Source: Streptomyces netropsis (GTDB taxonomy: Bacteria > Actinomycetota > Actinomycetes > Streptomycetales > Streptomycetaceae). From it: 64,000 bases of DNA. This document shows positions 59,962 through 64,000 of the stretch, piece by piece. The notes under the pieces are model-generated. The model was not told the origin of the DNA. It worked only from the letters and a program-made list of their open reading frames with translations, and made no database searches. The stretch spans positions 744,001 through 808,000 of the forward strand of contig NZ_JACHJG010000001.1 of the NCBI RefSeq assembly GCF_014203545.1, read 5' to 3'. The translations under genes were made by a program, and so were the position numbers. Within the stretch, counting starts at the first letter, position 1; each line of letters starts with the position of its first letter.

Positions 59962-60082
59962 AGCCCCCGGGCCGACCGTGGGACGCCCACGATATTTCCA
60001 CGGAATGTCCAAGGTGTGGACAGTGGTCGGGCGAAAAGGGCATATCGAAAACAATGGTTGGGGCGTCCGCCGCACCGCTGGT

Positions 60083-60088
60083 TAACTT
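60083..60088 (+). promoter_or_regulatory. -10 hexamer TAACTT, leaderless-type metF promoter
   Basis: TAACTT ends 6 nt before ATG 60095; TTGGGG at 60058-60063 is a possible -35 at 19-bp spacing. The flanking AT-rich stretch GGGCATATCGAAAACAATGG (60038-60057) is unusual here and may be a binding site. Confidence 0.5.
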
Positions 60089-60094
60089 GCCGGT

Positions 60095-61012
60095 ATGGCC
60101 CTTGGCACTGCTTCCACCAGGACAGACCATGCGCACACGGTGCGTGAGCTACTCGCCCGAGGCGAGCGGTCGTATTCGTTCGAGTTCGCGGCTCCGAAGA
60201 CCGAGAAGGGCGAGCGGACGCTGTGGAACGCCATTCGCCGCATCGAGGCCGTCGCGCCCACGTTCGTCTCCGTGACCTACGGTGCGGGCGGCTCCTCCCG
60301 TGAGGGCACCGTGCGGGCGACCGAGCGCATCGCGACCGACACCACCCTCACCCCCGTCGCGCACCTGACGGCGGTCAACCACTCCACGGCCGAACTCCGC
60401 AACGTCATCGGCCAGTACGCCGACGTCGGCATCCGCAACATGCTCGCCCTGCGGGGCGACCCGCCCGGCGACCCCATGGGCGACTGGGTGCGCCACCCGA
60501 AGGGCATCGACCACGCCGCCGACCTGGTGCGGCTCATCAAGGAGTCCGGCGACTTCTGCGTCGGCGTCGCTGCCTTCCCCGAGATGCACCCACGCTCCAC
60601 CGACTGGGAAACCGATATCGGGCACTTCGTGGACAAGTGCCGCGCGGGTGCGGATTTCGCCATCACCCAGATGTTCTTCTACCCCGAGGACTATCTGCGG
60701 CTGCGTGACCGCGTCGCGGCGGCGGGCTGTGACACCCCGATCATCCCGGAAATCATGCCCGTCACGAATGTGCGCCAGATCGAACGATTCGCACAGCTCA
60801 GCAACGCGGCGTTCCCGCCGGATCTGGCGGAACGGATCCTCGCGGTCAAGGACGACCCGGCGGCTGTACGCTCGATCGGGATCGAGTACGCCACGCAGCT
60901 GTGCACTCGGTTGATGGCCGAGGAGATTCCCGGGCTGCATTTCATTACCCTGAACCACTCCACGGCGACTCTGGAAATCTACGAGAATCTGGGACTGCAC
61001 CAGCGGTCCTGA
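60095..61012 (+). CDS. metF: methylenetetrahydrofolate reductase
   Basis: A flavoprotein making 5-methyl-THF for methionine synthesis. The 305-residue TIM barrel shows [62 protein letters not shown] and the C-terminal [15 protein letters not shown]. Length is typical. ATG 60095 after TAACTT suggests a leaderless transcript. Confidence 0.96.
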   Translation: MALGTASTRTDHAHTVRELLARGERSYSFEFAAPKTEKGERTLWNAIRRIEAVAPTFVSVTYGAGGSSREGTVRATERIATDTTLTPVAHLTAVNHSTAELRNVIGQYADVGIRNMLALRGDPPGDPMGDWVRHPKGIDHAADLVRLIKESGDFCVGVAAFPEMHPRSTDWETDIGHFVDKCRAGADFAITQMFFYPEDYLRLRDRVAAAGCDTPIIPEIMPVTNVRQIERFAQLSNAAFPPDLAERILAVKDDPAAVRSIGIEYATQLCTRLMAEEIPGLHFITLNHSTATLEIYENLGLHQRS

Positions 61013-61052
61013 CGGCCGGCCCGCGAACGGCGGCTGTACGAGAGGGGCGTTA

Positions 61053-62009
61053 ATGGGCTGGACGGTCCTCTACATCGCGTTCGGCGTCGTCGCGCTCTGG
61101 CTGCTGGGCGAGGTGCTGCTGCAGTACAAGGCGCGGTTGCGCTGGCGGCTCCTCGCCTTCTTCGGCTTCCTCGGCGTGGTCGTGGGCGTGCTCATCCCCT
61201 CCGTGGTGGTCATCGCGGTGGGCGCGATCGCCTTCGCGATCGGACAGACGTATGTGACGCTCTCGTTCCGCCGCGGCTTCTCCACCGGCTGGGCGATCCG
61301 CCGCGGCAAGGACGACGCCGGGGACGGCAAGGAGTCCGCGGCCGGGTCCGCGGCCGCGGAGAAGACCCGGGCCGGCCGCCGGCGCCGGGGCGGGGGCACG
61401 GCCCCCCTCGCCGAGCCGACCCTCGAGGTCTCCGGTCTCGAAGTCCACCCGGTCCCCGAGGCCGACCCGGGCCCCGCCCTGCTGCCCAACGCGGCCCACC
61501 AGCCCGTCCCCGAACCGTCGGACGAGGCCGCCCCCGGTCCGTACGGCGGCTACGGCGACACCACCGGTTACGACCAGGGCCAGGACACGAGCGTCTTCGG
61601 CACCTACGACCCGTACGGCGGTCAGGCCCCCGACGTCCCCGGCGCCCCCGTTCAGGGCGGCCAGAGCGACCAGGGCGCCTATGCCGGCCAGTTCGACTAC
61701 GGGCAGGGGCAGTACGCGCCCTATTCCGACCCCTACATCGGCAATCGCCAGCAGTCCTACGAGACCTACGAGGGCTACGGACAGCAGGACGCCTACGCCC
61801 AGCAGCAGCAGTACGGCACGGCTGCGCCCGCCGGCTATCCCCTCGACGCGTACGGCATGCCGCAGCAGTACGAGATCGACACCCCGCCCGGCGGTGTCTG
61901 GGTGCCGCAGCAGCGCGACAACGACACCCCGCCGCCCCCCGGGCAGCAGCCGCCCTACCCCGAGCAGCTGCCGGGCCACGGCTACGACGGGCAGCACTAC
62001 CGCTACTGA
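61053..62009 (+). CDS. membrane protein with Tyr/Gln/Gly-rich low-complexity tail
   Basis: A 318-residue protein. Residues 1-90 hold two or three hydrophobic helices (VLYIAFGVVALWLLGEVLL and LLAFFGFLGVVVGVLIPSVVVIAVGAIAFAI), then GWAIRR and a charged linker with a basic run (RAGRRRRGG). Residues 165-318 are rich in Tyr, Gln, Gly, Pro and Asp (GYGQQDAYAQQQQYG), a disordered prion-like composition. Function unknown; a scaffold for assembly at the membrane is only an inference. ATG 61053 after GAGAGGGG. Confidence 0.85.
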   Translation: MGWTVLYIAFGVVALWLLGEVLLQYKARLRWRLLAFFGFLGVVVGVLIPSVVVIAVGAIAFAIGQTYVTLSFRRGFSTGWAIRRGKDDAGDGKESAAGSAAAEKTRAGRRRRGGGTAPLAEPTLEVSGLEVHPVPEADPGPALLPNAAHQPVPEPSDEAAPGPYGGYGDTTGYDQGQDTSVFGTYDPYGGQAPDVPGAPVQGGQSDQGAYAGQFDYGQGQYAPYSDPYIGNRQQSYETYEGYGQQDAYAQQQQYGTAAPAGYPLDAYGMPQQYEIDTPPGGVWVPQQRDNDTPPPPGQQPPYPEQLPGHGYDGQHYRY

Positions 62010-62029
62010 CGCACGGCCACAGCTCACCT

Positions 62030-62064
62030 CGCCTCCCGCACCCGCCCGGCGGGTGCGGGAGGCG
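62030..62064. terminator. bidirectional terminator, 14-bp stem
   Basis: CGCCTCCCGCACCC (62030-62043) and GGGTGCGGGAGGCG (62051-62064), perfect, between convergent genes. Confidence 0.85.
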
Positions 62065-62068
62065 ACGT

Positions 62069-63598
62069 TCACTGCGAGCCGCGCCAGTCCGCCCCGGACA
62101 CGATGAGACCGGCGACCAGCGCCCCGGACATTCCGGCGTGGGCGAGTCCGCCACCGGGGTGGGCGAAGCCGCCCGCGAGATGGAGACCGGGCACCGGGGT
62201 CGCGTTGCCGGGGCGGAGGAAGCCGCCGTCCGCACCCGCCAGCACCGGCGCGGGCACCCCGCCGCCCTCGGCTCCGACGGCCGCTTCCGTATCGGCCGGA
62301 GTGCGGACCTCCCGCCACAGCAGCCGCTCCCGCAGCCCCGGTACGGCCGCCGCGGCGGCGTCGACCATCCGGTCCGCGAAGCCGTCGGCGGTCGGCACGT
62401 CGGCCCAGTCGACGCGTCCGTGCGGTGCGACCGTGGCGACGAGCGTGACGGCCTCGTGCCCGCCGTCCGGCCGGGTGGCCGGATCGTCCGGACGCAGCAC
62501 GGTCACCGTCGGCCGGTAGTCCCCCCGACCGGAACCGGAACCGCGCCCGGCGGCCGGTCGGTCGTCGTCGCCGAAGACCGCGGCCAACTCCGCCGCCCGG
62601 TCGCCCGTGTGGACCACCGTGCGGTGGACGACGCCGTCGGGCCGGGCCCCGCCCAGCGCGAGGAAGACCGTGAACCTGCCGGGCGGCACTGGCGCCTGGG
62701 GCTTCGCTGCCGCGCCCGGCGCGATCGCCGCCAGCCGCCCGGGCGAGACCCCGGCGACCACCATGTCCGCCTCGGCCACGCTCCCGTCGGCCAGCTCCAC
62801 CCCGGCGGCACGCCCGTCCTCCTCCAGCAGACGGACCACCTCCGCCTCGAAGTGGAACTCCACCTTGCGGGCCCTGCACCGCTCGTACAGTGCGTCGGCG
62901 AGCGCCCGCACGCCGCCGCTCACGTACCAACTGCCGAAGGTCTGCTCCATGTAGGGCAGCACGGTCGCGCTCCCGGGGGCGCGGCGCGGGTCCAGTCCGT
63001 ACGCCAGGGCGTGGCTCTCCAGGAGGGCGGCCAGCCGCGCGTCCCCGAGCTCCCGCTCCGCGACGGAGGCGAGGGTGACCGGGCCGCGCCGCCTGAACAG
63101 ACCGCGCTTGCGCACCGCGGGGTAGGGGTCCTGGCCCAGGGCCGCGTGGTCCTCGCGCAGCGGCTCCTCCAGCAGCGGCCGGCGGGTGGCGTCCCAGACC
63201 TCGCGCGCCCGGTTGACCAGGTCGCTCCAGCGCTCGCCCGCGCCCGGGCCGACCGCGTCGTCCAGCGCCCGGACGACCCCGGCCCGGGAGGCGTTGGGCA
63301 GCGAGACGTCCGTGCCGTCCGCGAAGACGTGCCGGCTCGCCGGGTCCACCTGGGACATGCCGACGCAACGCTCCAGCGGCTCCTTGCCCGTCTTGACGAA
63401 CAGGTCGCGGTAGACGGCGGGCAGATGCAACAGCCCCGGCCCCGTGTCGAAGACGAAGCCGTCCCGCTCGAAGCGCCCCACGCCGCCACCGTGCGTCGCC
63501 GCGCGCTCGTACACCGCCACCCGGTGGCCCGCGACGGCCAGCCGGGCGGCGGCTGCCATCGCGCCCATCCCGGCGCCGATCACCACAATCCGTGCCAT
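62069..63598 (-). CDS. CrtI-like phytoene-desaturase-family FAD oxidoreductase
   Basis: A 509-residue flavoprotein: FAD motif RIVVIGAGMGAMAAAARLA at residue 3, YERAATHGGGVGRFERDGFVFDTGPGLLHLP, a Tyr/Trp-rich middle (FGSWYVSGGVRALADALYER), and a C-terminal FAD loop GLHLAGGFAHPGGGLAHAGMSG. It belongs to the phytoene desaturase/CrtI fold, but no crtB or crtE gene is near. A carotenoid step or another oxidative step cannot be told. ATG 63598, with TAAAGT (63606-63611, minus) 7 nt upstream. Confidence 0.9.
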   Translation of the reverse strand: MARIVVIGAGMGAMAAAARLAVAGHRVAVYERAATHGGGVGRFERDGFVFDTGPGLLHLPAVYRDLFVKTGKEPLERCVGMSQVDPASRHVFADGTDVSLPNASRAGVVRALDDAVGPGAGERWSDLVNRAREVWDATRRPLLEEPLREDHAALGQDPYPAVRKRGLFRRRGPVTLASVAERELGDARLAALLESHALAYGLDPRRAPGSATVLPYMEQTFGSWYVSGGVRALADALYERCRARKVEFHFEAEVVRLLEEDGRAAGVELADGSVAEADMVVAGVSPGRLAAIAPGAAAKPQAPVPPGRFTVFLALGGARPDGVVHRTVVHTGDRAAELAAVFGDDDRPAAGRGSGSGRGDYRPTVTVLRPDDPATRPDGGHEAVTLVATVAPHGRVDWADVPTADGFADRMVDAAAAAVPGLRERLLWREVRTPADTEAAVGAEGGGVPAPVLAGADGGFLRPGNATPVPGLHLAGGFAHPGGGLAHAGMSGALVAGLIVSGADWRGSQ

Positions 63599-63605
63599 GC
63601 CAGTG

Positions 63606-63611
63606 ACTTTA
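63606..63611 (-). promoter_or_regulatory. -10 hexamer TAAAGT, leaderless-type promoter
   Basis: TAAAGT (minus strand) ends 7 nt before the CrtI-like ATG. Upstream, TGAGTAC-AC-GTACTCA at 63703-63718 is a 7-bp dyad, possibly the operator of this promoter. Confidence 0.5.
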
Positions 63612-63702
63612 TCCGGCGGCACCGACACCGCCGCCCGGCGCCTTCCCCCGGCCGTCCGGCCGCTCACGGCCGTCACCGCCGCTGAGGCTGAACGCTCAGG
63701 CT

Positions 63703-63718
63703 TGAGTACACGTACTCA
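63703..63718. promoter_or_regulatory. dyad TGAGTAC-AC-GTACTCA
   Basis: Perfect 7-bp arms with a 2-bp spacer, 92 bp from the promoter hexamer of the CrtI-like gene. Candidate operator; MarR/TetR-type sites have this size, but no regulator gene is next to it. Confidence 0.4.
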
Positions 63719-63847
63719 GTACCGGAGATGAGTAGCTGCGCGGATGGGACGGGGGCCGCGCGGAAGGAAGAGTGGTGCCCACGGAAGAGCCGGAGCGCCG
63801 GACCGCCGACACGGGGCGGCGGAACGGCGCGACGGCTCGGCCGTGAC

Positions 63848-63931
63848 GGGGGAGAACCGGGTCTCCACGGGGGAAACGCGGAGGCCCGGGGGTTCGGGGG
63901 AGTACCGGGGGAGCACGGGGGAGTACGGGGG
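63848..63931. repeat. G-run tandem repeats, G-quadruplex potential
   Basis: Five GGGGG runs at 63888-63892, 63896-63900, 63907-63911, 63917-63921 and 63927-63931, separated by 3-6 nt (the last three units about 10 bp each). Two more runs lie at 63848-63852 and 63869-63873. Confidence 0.7.
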
Positions 63932-63934
63932 AAC

Positions 63935-63980
63935 GCTGTTCCGGTGCGGGCCGAGGGGGATCGGACCGCACCGGAACAGC
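63935..63980. terminator. 15-bp hairpin near the right edge
   Basis: GCTGTTCCGGTGCGG (63935-63949) and CCGCACCGGAACAGC (63966-63980) are perfect arms with a 16-nt loop. The 402 nt from 63599 to the window end hold no gene I can support. Confidence 0.65.
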
Positions 63981-64000
63981 GCCGTTTCCGTCCGGCGCCC

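Noticed and set aside
57223..60075. 950-residue minus-strand ORF spanning several genes
   Set aside because: It runs antisense to the flavoprotein, Rv2175c-like and thiE genes, has no domain and is an effect of high GC. Other long ORFs (52182-54674 plus, 46169-48331 plus, 1519-3627 minus, 12123-13799 minus) are rejected for the same reason.
59962..60094. SAM or B12 riboswitch before metF
   Set aside because: The gap is only 133 bp and a leaderless-type promoter ends just before the ATG, so no room for an aptamer in the transcript.
63696..63971. Minus-strand ORF of 91 residues
   Set aside because: Its Pro/Arg/Ser content comes from reading the G-run repeats in reverse; no ribosome binding site or domain.

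Overview
The window is chromosomal DNA of a high-GC actinomycete, almost certainly Streptomyces or a close relative. Evidence for this is the extreme third-position GC, the frequent GTG and TTG starts, the many leaderless-type promoters (a TANNNT hexamer 5-8 nt before the start codon), a heme-copper oxidase/cytochrome bcc block with Streptomyces-type subunits, a SAM-IV riboswitch, a DmdR/IdeR-type iron box, the MacRS two-component pair, and the recurrent intergenic stem-loops built on CGCCGGACGGGCT that are common between Streptomyces genes. About 61 protein genes are supported. No tRNA, rRNA, insertion sequence, prophage or CRISPR array was seen. This is conserved core chromosome rather than an accessory island.

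Layout. 0.3-10.8 kb: DUF3043 membrane protein and methyltransferase, a metallo-beta-lactamase-like/CobU fusion, an orphan NarL-type regulator, nadA divergent from the A-type Fe-S carrier erpA across a triple palindrome, a secreted or membrane-anchored protein, an AdoK-like kinase and a cysteine desulfurase-TusA fusion. 11-20.6 kb: the terminal respiratory chain, ctaCDF (aa3 oxidase subunits II, I, IV), an L,D-transpeptidase, a degenerate receiver gene, then ctaE-qcrCAB (subunit III and the bcc complex). 20.7-30.8 kb: trpD, a SAM-IV-controlled PLP enzyme, a RAM-domain regulator with a rhomboid protease, a YacP-like NYN protein, two tandem NlpC/P60 hydrolases and a putative metalloprotease lipoprotein. 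30.8-43 kb: envelope lipid and carbon genes (GT-C mannosyltransferase, PimB-like transferase, long-chain acyl-CoA synthetase, phosphoesterase, SRPBCC protein, ArsA-like ATPase, glkA and its DUF5304 neighbour, EEP phosphohydrolase, lipase-like hydrolase, lysophosphatidate acyltransferase). 43-50 kb: macS-macR, pfkA, attenuated fused trpEG divergent from class II DAHP synthase. 49.9-54.5 kb: iron-regulated bfd-like ferredoxin, bacterioferritin, YedY-like molybdoenzyme, endonuclease IV and a PASTA Ser/Thr kinase. 54.8-64 kb: thiOSG behind a TPP riboswitch, an FAD reductase, an Rv2175c-like DNA-binding protein, thiE, metF, a low-complexity membrane protein and a CrtI-like oxidoreductase, ending in a G-rich hairpin region.

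How it fits together. The two respiratory operons encode one electron path from menaquinol through QcrB/QcrA/QcrC to CtaC/CtaD. The sulfur and Fe-S theme (erpA, desulfurase-TusA, SAM-IV gene, thiamin sulfur transfer, metF) and the Trp theme (DAHP synthase, trpEG with a Trp-rich leader peptide, trpD) are spread over the window. Gene order from metF back to the A-type carrier resembles the Mycobacterium tuberculosis Rv2172c-Rv2204c region as I remember it, so the block looks like ancestral actinobacterial synteny.

The most notable unexplained signals are regulatory: three CGTC-N5-GACG sites between nadA and erpA, four tandem 12-bp repeats in front of the degenerate receiver gene, a perfect 19-bp palindrome spanning the ctaE start codon, a duplicated start region with a five-codon mini-ORF before macR, and the repeat family itself. 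I see no convincing wholly new multi-gene system.
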